This document shows positions 10,961 to 22,712 of a DNA stretch of 64,000 nt, in pieces; position 1 is the stretch's first letter, and every line of letters starts with the position of its first letter. The position numbers were made by a program, and so were the translations under genes. The notes beneath the pieces are model-generated. The model saw only the letters and a list, made by a program, of their open reading frames with translations. It ran no database searches and was not told the DNA's origin. Location of the stretch: contig NW_026971661.1 in the NCBI RefSeq assembly GCF_963678635.1, forward strand, positions 1 to 64,000, written 5' to 3'. The stretch is from Symsagittifera roscoffensis (Eukaryota; Xenacoelomorpha; Acoela; Convolutidae).

Positions 10961-11234
10961 CCCTAGTATACCCTGGAAAATTGATTTTAATTCTTAAAAA
11001 TAATTTTACGAATGACTCATGCTAACTGGGTACACAAAATGAATTTAAAAAAGCTAAATTTTCATGTTATGTCTCAAAAAGTCTTTTTTTTTGAAGTCGC
11101 ACGATTTTGAAATTTTTTGATCGAAAATTTGATTAAAAAAAAACATTAAAAAAATGAAACGTTGTGAAAAAAGGTAATCCGAATTAACAACCAAATAACA
11201 TTGTAAAACCAGCTAAGACTCTAAGAGATGGCCG

Positions 11235-11400
11235 CCGAGCGTCTAAGCACTTTAATCGATTAGAATGGATCATAACTCAACTTAAATGTTGTGGAAGAAA
11301 CTCAAAAAAAAATCGAGTATAATCGATTATAATAGATAGTATTGCTTAGAAAAATAGTGTCATTTTGTCGATTTTTAATGGATTTTATTGTTAATATGGA
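11235..11400. repeat. second ATCGATTATAAT motif cluster
   Basis: TAATCGATTAGAATGGAT, TATAATCGATTATAATAGAT and TTTTTAATGGATTTTATTG follow a GCCGCCGAGCG lead-in. Both the words and the lead-in match the cluster at 9803, so these appear to be two decayed copies of one dispersed repeat. Confidence 0.5.
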
Positions 11401-11557
11401 TAGCAAATTTATTCAAGATTTTTAAAGAGTTATTAGACAAAAAAATTTCAAATCTTTCAACTTTAATTTTTCATTTCTTCATTTTTTAAAATGAAATTAA
11501 CAAAATCAATCATGAAAAGAAAACGTTTTGTGTACAAACGTTTTCTACTGTTTCCAG

Positions 11558-11689
11558 AAAATGTCCGTTTCCGTCATGTGGCAAAATGATACCGAAAACA
11601 GTGCGAGACGTGGTTTGGAGCTTGCCAGCGGCATGGCTGAACGAACAAGGCTTTCCTGGCACTGAAGCCGAGTCCTGGCAATATGAACA
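11558..11689 (+). CDS. candidate internal exon, Cys-containing, unassigned
   Basis: A G+C-rich island of 132 bases stands out from AT-rich flanks. It is preceded by a polypyrimidine tract ending TTTCCAG and followed by a good splice donor, GTGAGA at 11,690. The open frame starts CPFPSCGKMIPK, whose C-x4-C resembles the first half of a C2H2 zinc finger, and continues with a tryptophan-containing segment to WQYEQ. No His pair follows, so a zinc finger is not established. I see no partner exons nearby. It could be a real exon of a long-intron gene, a fragment carried by a repeat, or chance. Confidence 0.25.
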
Positions 11690-12269
11690 GTGAGAAACAG
11701 TGCTTAATTACTTAATTCTCCTCTCATTCAAAAATGAACGGAAATATAATTTGAATTAGATTCGAAGTACTTTTAGATAAAAAACAACGTGTTTGTCGCA
11801 CTATTTTCAATTTTGTCCGGATAGGTTTGTGCAATTTTTTAGTCCAATAGTACTGCTTAGTTCAATTCTAATCCTACAGACTACCAGGAAACACTGATGC
11901 GAAGGGAGGTTAGATAAAGATCAACTTTATTTCAATCTGTTTAAAAAAGTAGTCTGATCCCTAAAACTCAGTTGCAGTATTTATTTAGGGTACTAGTGTT
12001 GAATCATTTTCAGTAAAAAAAAATTACAAAAAAAACACACCAAAGCAAGCAGCTATATAACAGGTTTGAGCCAATCCGGTCGCATGCATCCGAGGTATAC
12101 CAAGTTTTTTTTAGTGCTTTCGAAAATTTTATACGAAATGAAATTTTCTTGTAATGAACAAAACCCATATATTTGGAACGTTAAAAAAAATGCTCGACGG
12201 TTTTGTTAGAGAATCTTCCATGCGCGCTGTCTTCTCAAGAAAGGATCCCAATTTGAGGTTCTTCGCCTC

Positions 12270-12560
12270 TTTTGAAGCAAGATTTGAGCGGTTTGAGCGG
12301 TTTTTTAGACAATTGCGCTCAAAATCTTGCTTCGAAATGAGCGGCTTTTGAACGGTTAAAGAAAAAACGTTCAAATCTTGCGCGGTTTTTTTAGATAAAC
12401 CGTTCAAAACCGTTCAAATCTTGCGCGGTTTTTGAGCGGTTTTTGAGCGGTTTTTTTAGACAAACCGTTGAAAAACCGCTCAAACCGCTCATTTTGAAGC
12501 AAGATTTTGAGCGCAATCGTCTAAAAAAACCGCTCAAACCGCTCGAATCTTGCTTCAAAT
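12270..12560. repeat. long inverted repeat, ~76-bp arms
   Basis: The left arm (about 12,270-12,346) and right arm (about 12,484-12,560) are near-perfect reverse complements. Both carry TTTGAAGCAAGAT, GAGCGGTTT repeats and GCGCTCAAAATC. The ~138-bp centre is itself built of GAGCGGTTTTT and AACCGCTCAA words in both orientations, so the whole block folds on itself. Apparent proteins read from both strands are mirror images of the same repeat and are not genes. Confidence 0.85.
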
Positions 12561-12759
12561 TAGGTGAAAAATCTCGACTCGGGATAAGCAGTACCAAAAT
12601 GATCAAAATCACTCACAATTCATGATATATGAAATAATCTTACCATATTACTTATTGCAACAAGACAAAACATGCAAACTTGGTCAATCTACGAAATGCA
12701 ATGGACCCATATAAATATTGAAAGGATCAATGGCATCAAAAACCACTGAAACATTTTAC

Positions 12760-12935
12760 AGGAATGGGCCCTGAAGGTTCAGTAGAAGGCTGCTTGAACG
12801 CAATTAAAGAATTTTAGTTTTATATCAGGCCAGAACTTATAAATACACCATCACCTGGAACTGCAATACATGCAAGAACGAAATTGATGCTAACAAACAT
12901 AGATAGCGCAGCACAAAAAGCATTTTCAATTTAAC
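12760..12935 (+). pseudogene. Gag capsid relic related to element B
   Basis: The conceptual translation contains GMGPEGSVEGCLNAIKEF, a stop, then a stretch with PELINTPS, ARTKLMLTN and SAAQKAFS. The spacing and residues match the element B Gag at about 51,325-51,480, which reads NSLEDYLKAI, GPEPNNTQLH, RTALFQTT and RAAQE. Several stops interrupt it. This is inferred to be an older copy of the same or a sister Ty3/gypsy family. Confidence 0.55.
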
Positions 12936-15889
12936 CAAAAAAAAAACGATCGAAAAAAATTTGTACTTGATTTTTCAAAAACTAATGAAATGCAAGGAAA
13001 TAAACAAGATCAAAATGTCTTGTCATGAAACATAAGCATATCCTAAGAAAAAAGTTAAGCAACTAGAAGTCGAAACAAAAACATAATCACTCAAAACACA
13101 TGACTGAAAACTTACAAGTTCGAAGAAGTTTTATTGATAAACGTAAATAATAAAAAAAGCAAATGAAAAAAGAGCATAACAACACTTTCCATATAAAACT
13201 AGGCCCAATTTTTAAAAAACAGTAGAAGAAATAGAAAAATACAACAATATAATACAATACAACAACAAAATACAACTAAAAACTAGTTCTCTTCAAAACA
13301 GAAGTAATCGTAGAAACCTTTTTATCAAAAACTTGGATAAAACACTTCTATTAGAAAACCCTATAAATAAAAAGACAAAAATTCGACCACCAGTTTTAGA
13401 AAAGAACACCAGATTTCTTCCACCATATTTAGTAAAATTCAGATGAAGAATGAAACGCTATAAACATAACGATTGGAATGATTTTTAGAATTCAATCAAA
13501 CAATGGATTTTCGAAAACCACCATTACGACTTGCAAACGCACATTGATTATTTAAAACAAAAAAAAGCAAAAATGTTTAAATTTAACTAGCTTCAGCAAT
13601 TTTTTCAGCCCACGCTTTACGGATTATATCTGAGGTCCCACAATATTACCCACAACATCTGTTCGAAAAAAAATAGCCATTAATGACACATGAAAACAAC
13701 TGAAAAACAATAATTCATTCGCATTGAATACAATTAACTAAACAACCACCAGCTTATTCACGATTGTACCACAACATTAACGCCAAAAAGTTTAATTTAA
13801 ATCCAAAAACAAGATATATACTCCGATTTACCATAACGCAAACAGAACATTTTTAGTAGAACTATCAGTTCCGACTACATCAGATTTTGCGTTTAGACTC
13901 TAAATGACTTATTTTTGTGTAATAATTTCATCTATAAAAGCAGCAAGTGAAAGAAACTTGCACAACATAGAAGTACCTGTAATAAACAAATCACCATGAA
14001 CAGAAATCCTATAACTGGATTATTTGGGTACAGTGAACGCAATGTGACGTTCAAAAAAAGGCTAGAAAGAGCACTCAAAGTAAGAAACGAGTAACATTTT
14101 CGTGAAAAAAAACATTTCCATATTACTTGATAATGAGCTATCAAAAAACAAAACAATTCTTAATTAGCCCTAACAAAAAACAGAATAGTTTACAAAAACA
14201 AATTGTTTTTCAAACAAAATATTCTCAGAAATTCTCAGTCCAAGGAAAGAAAATTTTGATCAAAGTTTGATTTTCAACAACCGCAAACAAATCATCAAGA
14301 ACCTTAGCAAAAAATAAAAACAATTTAAAAAAAGACACAGATAATTGAGCAAAATCGAAAATCGAAGTAAGAAATTTCAGCAGCCTTTACAGCTAACAAT
14401 AAAACCAACTGCTGCATTTGAAAAGCAACGAGCAAGCAGAGTACGCATACACCTCCATTATAATATGCACAGAGCTCGAGATATTTTAAAAGAACTTAAA
14501 CTAAAATTTCAATTAGGAAAAGGTGAAATCAACCAAACGTAAAAAATTGATATCACAATTCTCGCAAAAAAAATCTTTGAAAACTAAAATAGACCCCCGA
14601 TACTCAAACTCACTTATTGATGAACCTAATTGTAACTGATCCACATAGCAATTCAAGAAACCTAAAAATATATTGTATGAACTTCGCACAAAGATTCGCA
14701 TGAACAGGGCATACTCTCTAAAGCCACGAGATGAACAATCCCAATACGAAACTCAATTTTTGAACGGAAAACAACCAAATGAAATTGAAGAATTTTTTAA
14801 TAAAAATTCATTGGAGCAGCAGCATTTTCGGCATTCATGAGCAAAATGTCAGCCCTTGAAAGACAGAAAGAGTGTTATCAGACATATTCACGATATTTTA
14901 AAGCAAACTTAAACAAAAAACATGTAGAAGCAGCCATAGACAAATCACTTTTTTTCTCGATAAAAAAATTTCCGGATACATTATCAAATGAATGACAACT
15001 AGTCTCTTTAAGTCATAATTTAAGCAAAAAAAAGCTGCAACTACCAACAAACAAAAACAATACAAAAATTTTAGGGAAAATTGAATCTTTCAAACTAATA
15101 TGTACCGTTGACAGGATAGCTGAAACTCAAAAATGTTAGATGTCAGACAAAATCTCAAACAACCCTTGCTTTCACACATGTCAACCTTTTTCATAACATG
15201 TGTGAATCATAACATGCCTTCAACTGATTTTAATAGAGAAGCGGCAACACTACAACCACCTGCTGGATCAAACAAAATGAGTGTGATTCAGTTCTTTCCA
15301 GAGTTTTTACCAGGAGCCGATACACGGCTCTTATTGCTAAAGAAAAAATGCACGGCAATCGTATATACACTTACCGTTTACAAATATCTCATTTAAGGAT
15401 CGTAACACCCATCACTGTTCTCCACAGATAACAAGCCAAAAGTTATCTTATTCGCCACAAAAAAAAGTAAAATTAAGCCATCCAAACCCAAATTTTTACT
15501 TTTCGACTCTAATCTTAAAACAATTTCCAATCTACATCTAGTTTAGACAGTAGATAAGAAAAAAAGCATTACTCGACACCTTAGGTAGAGACGCTCGCCA
15601 GTCCTCGAGGATTTAGAAAAATAACCATAGAAACACCACGAAACGTTATAAAAACCCGCAAAAGAGGAAACCACGATTGGAATGCAAAAATGTAGTGAAC
15701 GTTGATGATGCAAAAGCAATGCAATTTTCCAAAAGATTTCCAATACACCACAAAAGTCAAAATCAGGCTGACTTATGGAAGAACTGCAATGTCTGAAAAA
15801 GCTATTGACCGTTTTTTGGATCATTTTTTGAAACTTTTGACTTTTGTCAAAAACTACCTTCCTCAAGTTTGAGGTTTTGGGTTGAATTC
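12936..15889 (+). other. A-rich decayed retroelement-like stretch
   Basis: The plus strand is strikingly A-rich with C favoured over T, as in the element B interiors at 49-64 kb. Short coding-like runs occur: KVKQLEVETKT-type text near 13,050, a run around 14,701-14,830 containing PRDEQSQYETQF, a 38-codon run at 14,878-14,990 containing RYFKANLNKKHVEAAIDK, and an 87-codon open frame at 15,133-15,396 that includes QPPAGSNKMSVIQFFPEF. I cannot assign the last three. Most likely this is the remainder of an old retroelement interior whose Gag begins upstream. Confidence 0.4.
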
Positions 15890-18486
15890 AATTAAAGGGC
15901 TGCGCTTCTTCAACAGCGGCCACGCCAGAATTGTCAACTAAAGGAAAAAAATGGCCCTCGGAAGAGCAAACATTTTAATTTTGTGACCAATTTTTGATAT
16001 TTTTTGACTCGTCTCGAAAACTACGATCCAAAAACTACCCACTATGCCAGAGCGGTTACAATCATGAAAAGCTTTTAAAAAATGTCAGTCCCGTTATCAC
16101 GTTTGCAGTGGAACAAAAGCAACAAAAAAGTTGAACCCCATAAAATATAAATGAAAACCAAATACCAATGTTAGAATTAAAAGGAAACAAAACTTTTCTA
16201 AGACATCTTGAAACAAAATCATGACATATCAAAAAATTAAAAGACAGACAGCAAGAGAGGATCATTTTTGAGATGGAACAATTCTTTATATACCCTCAGC
16301 TCAATACTTGCCACATTAAAAAAATTATGTAATAGATACAAAAAAAACAAGGACAGAAATTATTACATGTTTTCCACATAACTACTTATGTTTTTCATGC
16401 AAGGATAACAAACTACTGCACTGATTGAATATTGAGCCAATTCTTGAACTTATTTGCAAATTCAAATAACATTATCAAAAAAACAAAATTTTAAAGTACA
16501 AACATTTTTTGCCGTTGAAAAAAAAATAGTTATTTTGAAAATGCGAAAGACCAGATGAAAATCAAATCCTTGCATTTTTTGATAAGACTCCCTGGAAACT
16601 TTTCACCAGCTTTTCTTTAATAATACTTTTTCGAGTTCCAAAAAAATTATACCATTGGAAAGACCGCATAAACCCCTGGGTACCTGCAGATACAACTAGT
16701 CTGTTTTTGAAGTACCCTATTTTTTACAGGTTTCATAAGAAAACTGTGGTGGAGGTTTTTTTTCAAAGTTTTAGCATTTTTTCATTTTCTCAAAAATTCT
16801 TCAAAAACTTGAATTTTTGGGTCTATTAGACAGGAATGGTTGTTAAACAATCCCCTGCAAAGAATTGTTCTCAAAATTTTCAACTCAAAAGATATCATTC
16901 TCGAAAATGTCACCTTTTTTAATTTTTGACCATTTTTGGAAAATTAAAGGTTCTGTGAAAAAGGACTTGCATAAACGGCTATACCAAAGCTTTTTTCTTC
17001 AAAAAAATATGGTTGATTTTAAGAGCGTATATTTGAATTTTCTCAAAAACTACTCTTCACATCTGAAAGTTTGGGTTCCATGGAGAAAACGAATTGTCGG
17101 AAAGTAACCTGTAATAACTGTTCCTTACAAATTGTTTAAAAAACTGATCGTCATCAAGAAAACCACATTTTCAATTTATTGACAGTTTTTTGAAAGTTTT
17201 TTACAGTTCATGAAAACTAAAATCTTTCAAATAACTTTTTCAGTTCATGAAAACTAATATCTGAAATTTAGCTTTCAATCGAAGAAAATGTTGTTGGAAA
17301 ATTTCCCCTGCAGCTTCCACCAATTGTCTTTTACTGAAGAAGTTCTGGTATTTAAAAAAATTTCTTTTCTCTACAACTTTCTTACAAGTCTCCCAATTTT
17401 TTTTTCCAAAAAATATTGCAAATTCTGATATGGGTTCAATCAAAAAACTTAGCTGTAGTCAAAAAAATTATCTGAGACTTTGAAATCAATCGAAATAGTG
17501 AGACGTTGGAAGCTCCCCTGCGTCAGCGGTTACGCTCAAATTTTGTTACAGAAAAAGTTTTTGCAAAAACAAATAGCAAATACATAATTTTTTGACCATT
17601 TTTCATTTTTCTCAATAAATACCTTCTCAAGAACTTCCCACTACGCCAGAGTAATCATGATAATGTTTTCAAAAACCTGTACTAATGGAAACAACTCTTA
17701 GATTCCTGCGCATGCATGCACGTAGTATTTTTTTTACATTTTTCTAGTTAATACAGCCCCGGAAAAATCGGCGGGTTAGTTTGGACCCATAGTTTTGAAT
17801 TTGTTTTTCTAAGAAATGTCCACACAATTCTGAAGTTTTAAGTTCAATAGAGAGCAGGGAGTGTGATTAAATCCCCTGGAAAAGCAGCTATACCTAATTT
17901 GCTCTACTCAAAAAATCTGCGTCCTCGGAAAATTCGTCTTCTGGACTTATTGTTCATTTTCTGCATTTGTAAACTTTCACAAACACTTAGCTGCTAAAAC
18001 TTAGATCTTGGTAACAATGGAAAAAATAGGTTGTGTGACGTTTCCTTTCAAGGGGTTACGCCCAATTTTTTTTACTTAACGTTTTGGTCCTCAAAAACTA
18101 GTCCGCCCAATGTGAGTGCGGTTTTGGTTCAATCAAATCAATGGGCAATGGAAAGCTCCCTTGCATCTACAGCTACGCCCATATTTATTTACAGAAAAAA
18201 ATTTGGCCTTAAAATTGTCGAACAATTGATTTTTAAGCCGTTCTGCGAAATTTTTTGAATTGTCTCAAAACCTACCCTGCCAAAACTTTCCACTATGCCA
18301 GAGTAATCACGATGAAGTTACACAAAAAAAAACATTATCAAAAATATTCCACATTCGCATTAAACCTTGAATAACGAGAATACTGCACCAATAAAATAAT
18401 TGATACAATAAAAACTATTCCAATTCTTAGTAAAACGGTTTCAAAATTTTTCTAGAAATCTTCAAAATTTCAAACCAGATCAGGAG
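15890..18486. repeat. nested satellite, left block
   Basis: Diverged direct copies of a segment whose order is: GGGTTCAATC, AAGCTCCCCTGCA, GCGGYTACGCCCAAATTTTT, ACAGAAAAA, TTTGGCCCTCG, TTTTTGACC, CTCAAAAACTACC, then CACTATGCCAGAGTAATCA. Sub-repeats of roughly 150-350 bp recur (e.g. 17,525, 18,050, 18,168), and the CACTATGCCAGAG marker recurs at about 16,040, 17,640 and 18,292. The full unit is about 1.1-1.2 kb with a variable number of sub-repeats. No genes are seen; open frames here are repeat shadows. Confidence 0.75.
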
Positions 18487-18823
18487 TGTCATGAGGCGAC
18501 CTTCGAACCCTCGTCCACACTATGTTTAACTATATTACTTTGTGTACTTACTTATGAGCTAATGTTTCATATGACCTCACTGAACGCCCCATTTAACCTG
18601 TTAAAGTTTGATGCCATTAGTTTATGCATTTAGCCAGTTGCGCGATATCCTTAACAAGGTACAGTCATTTTCGAAACTGAATGCCTTAATTTCTACCTCT
18701 ATCCAATTCAATCTAAAACAGCGTTTCCAAAGTTTCTTCCGTCGATACAGTCTATCTTTCTATTTGTTTTTCTTCAAAATTTATATATTTATGATATTTA
18801 TTAATTTAGTATTTGTTTTAACC
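18487..18823 (+). repeat. element A 5' LTR
   Basis: Starts TGTCATGAGG and shares long blocks with 24,451-24,792, such as AGCCAGTTGCGCGATATCC and CATTTAACCTGTTAAAG. The end near AACCA (18,824) is approximate because the final ~60 bp of the two LTRs have diverged. No clear primer-binding site was recognised after it. Confidence 0.8.
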
Positions 18824-18959
18824 ATTCGGTCTTGAGTCGGAACTGTTCGGGCTATCTCATCGAGCAGGCAGTAGCTCCTGTGAATGCAGACAGGACTGAC
18901 GTATTAGGAAATCCGCCTTTTTGGGCGAAAGATTCATTAAACACCCCGGTCTTGTAGGA

Positions 18960-19930
18960 ATCTTGGATTGGTCAGTTTTTTCTGGCGGTGGTCCAAAAGT
19001 ACAACATTATCCTAAGTGATGTGCTGGCAGACCCAGAGGTGGTTGTTGACGAGGTGGAGACAACGACAGCTATTGAAGATGCAGTAGCCCGAGACGGACG
19101 TGTTTTTCGTGATCAGACGGCTGTCAGGAAAACAGATGAGTGAAATGCAGAACGTCGACAAAAAAGCCATCGCATTGGACAGAACTGGTTTTGTTATGAG
19201 GCAGAGGCTCGCCTCAAATATCGATTATTTTTTCCTTAGGAAATGAAGGAAAGCGACGATTTACAGACTCCAATCCACATCTTAAACTTAACCTGTGTTC
19301 TTTCAAATATTTCTACGACACATGTGAAACCTTATTTTAAACTGCTCGTGATTATACGGTAGAACGGATCAAACTGCACAACACAAAACATATGCTGGAA
19401 ACGGATGCTTTCCTAGTCTTCTTCGCTGGATTTTCTGCGCCAGCAGCGTTGTGCAAATTGGACCCAAGCTCAAAAACGTGAGACTTCAAAAGACCTATTC
19501 ATCGGACGGGTTCGTGATGTTAAAGTACAACGTCAGCTGATTAGCTAATGAAAACCTTGACAATACAATGAAGTTAGCTAGAGCATTAGAGAAAGGAGCA
19601 AGTACCTCAGACCAGTTCCAAAATATAATGCTTCACAATAATCAGACTTCAGGAATAATCAAGGTTAAGCAAAAACCGACATTTTCAATCCAATCCGCTA
19701 GAAGCGGTTTTAGTGAAAAAGCTAGGACCCGATAACAGCAATTCAAAGCGGGGGCAGAATAGAAGCAACAGCAAGCCGTGCTACTTTTGCTGCAGCCTGT
19801 TTTCTCTGGAACCTCGGAAACCGTGTCCCGCAAAAAAAGGTCACTTGCAACCTGTGTATGAAACGAGGACAGTTTGCAAAGTGTTGCAGTTCTTTTAATA
19901 AAAGAGTGAATCTGGTGCCCGAGGACTAAG
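18960..19930 (+). pseudogene. element A Gag relic with double zinc knuckle
   Basis: The capsid C-terminal part is readable near 19,490-19,680 (LFIGRVRDVKVQRQLI, then KLARALEKGAST). Nucleocapsid knuckles follow: CYFC at 19,779 with CPAK downstream, then CNLCMKRGQFAKC ending near 19,887. The histidine expected in the second knuckle (GHFAK in relatives) reads Gln. A one-base change in the seven-A run at 19,832 puts the two knuckles in different frames. Several stops lie upstream. As Gag it would have packaged element RNA; this copy cannot. Confidence 0.75.
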
Positions 19931-19939
19931 GACATATCT

Positions 19940-20060
19940 CTCCGTCCATTACGGAGATTGTAGTTTTATCGACGTCATCTACGATAGCGAACCCAAACAC
20001 GACGTAATACTAGATGAGGATTTGATATAGATAACTAGCATCGAACTTCTCCAGTCTCAT
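19940..20060 (+). pseudogene. element A aspartic protease relic
   Basis: Reads as YLSVHYGDCSFIDVIYDSEP followed by a KHDVILDED-like run. This matches the position and pattern of the retropepsin active-site strand, hydrophobic residues then D-[STP]-G-A. The Gly-Ala is replaced by Glu-Pro, so the active site is lost. The domain normally cleaves the Gag-Pol polyprotein. Confidence 0.5.
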
Positions 20061-20529
20061 ACCAGCAAACCACGGAGCATCAGAATACAACTCCGATCGA
20101 ACCAGAAATTTTTTATGCCACTGTAGACACTATTAATCCTTTGTCGTTTCTCAGCCCTAGCCTCATCTTTACTGATTTTGCTCGTTTCCGCTTAAAGACG
20201 ATGTATGTGGATTATAATAAGATGCCCATCAAGCTGTATGGCACGATTGTCATACCCCTCTCATCCAATCGCTGGAAAATTGAATTCACGTCTCTCTTAA
20301 TATCAGAAAACCGAGCTCGGAATTTGGTTGGTTCGAACATGCATGCAGAGCTGTGGATAGCTACTACCCAAACAAAGAGGATAGAAATCGATTCATTGAC
20401 TGTGGAAGCAGTTCTGGACCCAATATCCAAGTATTGGAGAAATCACTCTACCAAAAGGTACGCTCTTGTTTTCAATAGACTTGGCAGTTCGAGGAACAAT
20501 AAGGTCTTTACCAACTTCAAGGTACACTT

Positions 20530-21270
20530 AATCGCTCGGCAAGTTAAATGTCGAAAAGTTCCCATTCATATTCAAGATCAGGTGGCGAATGAAATAAAGA
20601 ACCTGGTTAACGATAAACCTATAGAGAAGTTAGAAAAAGGTTCGCCCTTTCTTTTTATAGCCCCTATGGTTCTGACAGCAAAGAAAGATGGTTCTATTAA
20701 ACTAGTTTTTTGAATGCCGAAATCTGGATGAACAAATACCAGCTGTCCAATATGCATGAAATCATTGATTCTGCTCTTCACGTCATTACTAAAGACGTTC
20801 CGCGAAAAGTGTGGTTCGCATTTTTAGACCTCAAGTACGCTTTCAGTCAATTACCTCTTTCTGATCTAAAAAGCAGTCATTGTAACATCCGTATCATATG
20901 TGGAGAGGCTACTGGAAGGCATAGGATCAAAAAGGGGGTTGTTTCATGGACTCACAGACATACCCACAGAGTTCCAGAAGGCTCTGGATTTTCGCTCCAC
21001 GGACTAGAAAGAGTGATCTTTTACCTCGATGATCTTCTGATTGTGACCAAAGGAGAAGTTTCGGGCCACAAAAATCGTAGTTGACCATATGATGCGTAGA
21101 CTAGATGATGAAGAATGGGCATTGAAGTACAGTGAGTGTAAACTTTCTGTCAATAAACTTGTCTGACTAGGTTACGAGATAGACGAAAACGGCTACATAC
21201 CAAGGTTTTCTAAAATCGATGCTATCCAATCATTGAAAGTCCCTGAAACTCTGAAATAATTACGTTCTTT
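20530..21270 (+). pseudogene. element A reverse transcriptase relic
   Basis: The fingers region is readable before 20,712 (IEKLEKGSPFLFIAP, then TAKKDGSIKL). It breaks at a frameshift near 20,705. The palm follows in 20,710-21,084 with WFAFLDLKYAFSQLPL (first catalytic Asp) and FYLDDLLIVTKG; the YLDD catalytic box is at 21,022-21,033. Thumb/connection text continues to about 21,270 in another frame (KYSECKLS, GYEIDENGYIP), with stops. Residues needed for catalysis are present but scattered over at least three frames. It follows protease and precedes RNase H, as expected of Ty3/gypsy Pol. Confidence 0.85.
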
Positions 21271-21399
21271 TATGAGAACGTTGAATCACCTGTAGCGATT
21301 CATGCCAGATCTACACAAGCTTACAGTTCATTTTTGAGTGTCATTATGGGCGTGCAAAGAGCAATCTCGCTCATGGGGGAAGAACTAACGTAGCTTTTC

Positions 21400-21876
21400 A
21401 TAACAAATTAGAATTGATAGTTAAAATTCCCACTTATACCATTATGGTTCCTCCAAAAACTCGCAAATAAAATGCAACGCAAGCCATAGTGGTCTGGCAA
21501 TTGTCTCAAACAAGGTGTAGAGCCTAATGTATGGGCTCCAATTGCATTTGCGTCGTGATTCCTAAAAAGCGCAGAGGCAAAATATAGCACAAACGAACTC
21601 AAACTATTGGATATAGCGTTGTCTTGTGAGCATTATTGAACATATCTCCTGGGCAACAAATTTGCCGTCCTCACACATCATAAAACTATTACTTTGGCTC
21701 TTAATGAACACTATGGTAACGAATCATACCAAAATCGATCAACTTGCTGGACGGATTGTCTTTTACACTTTGATTTCGAAGTTATTCACGTCCCAGGCCT
21801 AACGCCTAACGTTGCTTTTTGTGGAAAATATGCCTCGACCCCCCTTCATTTGCAGCCCCGAACCCTCCAGTTATGA
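21400..21876 (+). pseudogene. element A RNase H relic
   Basis: Readable segments are PIAFASWFLKSAEAKYSTNE, LLDIALSCEHY, YLLGNKFAVLTHHKTITL, and then WTDCLLHFDFEVIHVPGLTP. These match the Ty3/gypsy RNase H: the Glu of the catalytic set in YSTNE, and the conserved T-D-H-K here read as T-H-H-K. A stop interrupts before YLLGNK. The domain removes RNA from the RNA-DNA hybrid during reverse transcription. Confidence 0.8.
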
Positions 21877-22712
21877 CGAGCTCTTCGTTATTAAATCAAT
21901 CCAGGCGTCGTTTAATAAAGCAGTTAACTTAATTAACAAGGCTACGTTCAGCAGTAAGAAGGAGGTGGTTAATGCAACCTCTGATAAGCGTCAATATAAA
22001 CCAATCACAGTTGATGGTCAGGATTTAGAACAAAACTTGCTCATCTCAACTGAAGTCTTAAACCAATCAGAACGCTCTAGTGCTAGTCTAAATCCGCGAG
22101 GTGGTGTCCATAATTTAAACGAAAAATCCAACGAATCACAATTGTGCGTTCATACTGGTGATTATTTCGGCTCGCCGCTAGAGGACGATAAGACGCTCAA
22201 TTTACTTCTCGACCAATCAAGTTGCAGTATGCAAATATAATCTCTCTTCGCCGGCCGATAGAGGGTGACGTTTTATGCGTGGAAAAACTAAGCCAATCAT
22301 ACTTCGATATGCAAATTGAGCATCATAACTACCGAACAACGACAGAAAATAACTGTCTCCGACCTAATCATCTTTAGCTTTCTTGTTCTCCTACATCTTT
22401 TATCATGAACTCAACCAACAAATCTATAAACATCCTAGATAATAATCTTGAGCAGCAGAATTTACAAACGTTTGTCGAAACGTTTTTGTCAATTTCCCCT
22501 CTTTTTCTTCGCTCTTGCCCGATGAGGTCTACCCCAGGACCCAGCTCGCTCCACTCCCGTGCTACCATCCAAGGGAGCAGACTGGAACTCATTCGTTGTC
22601 GAGTAAAGACCCCAGAACTTGCCTGGCGAGACCGATTCGTAGCAGCCCGATCAGTTGAGCCCGATGAAGAAGGCCATCATAAGCAAGGATATTTCTTCTT
22701 TCAACAAATTGA
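21877..22712 (+). other. element A RNase H to integrase linker, decayed
   Basis: Coding-like but broken text, including a 142-codon open frame (21,812-22,240) and EKLSQSYFDMQIEHHNY near 22,285. No domain is assigned beyond its position between RNase H and integrase. Confidence 0.5.

Noticed and set aside
12154-12625. Similar SKSCF-containing products predicted from both strands
   Set aside because: They are mirror readings of the inverted repeat at 12,270-12,560.
13087-14156. Hydrophobic minus-strand frames (13,087-13,275 and 13,932-14,156) as membrane proteins
   Set aside because: Phe/Tyr/Leu-rich readings are expected from the complement of A-rich DNA; no other coding evidence is present.
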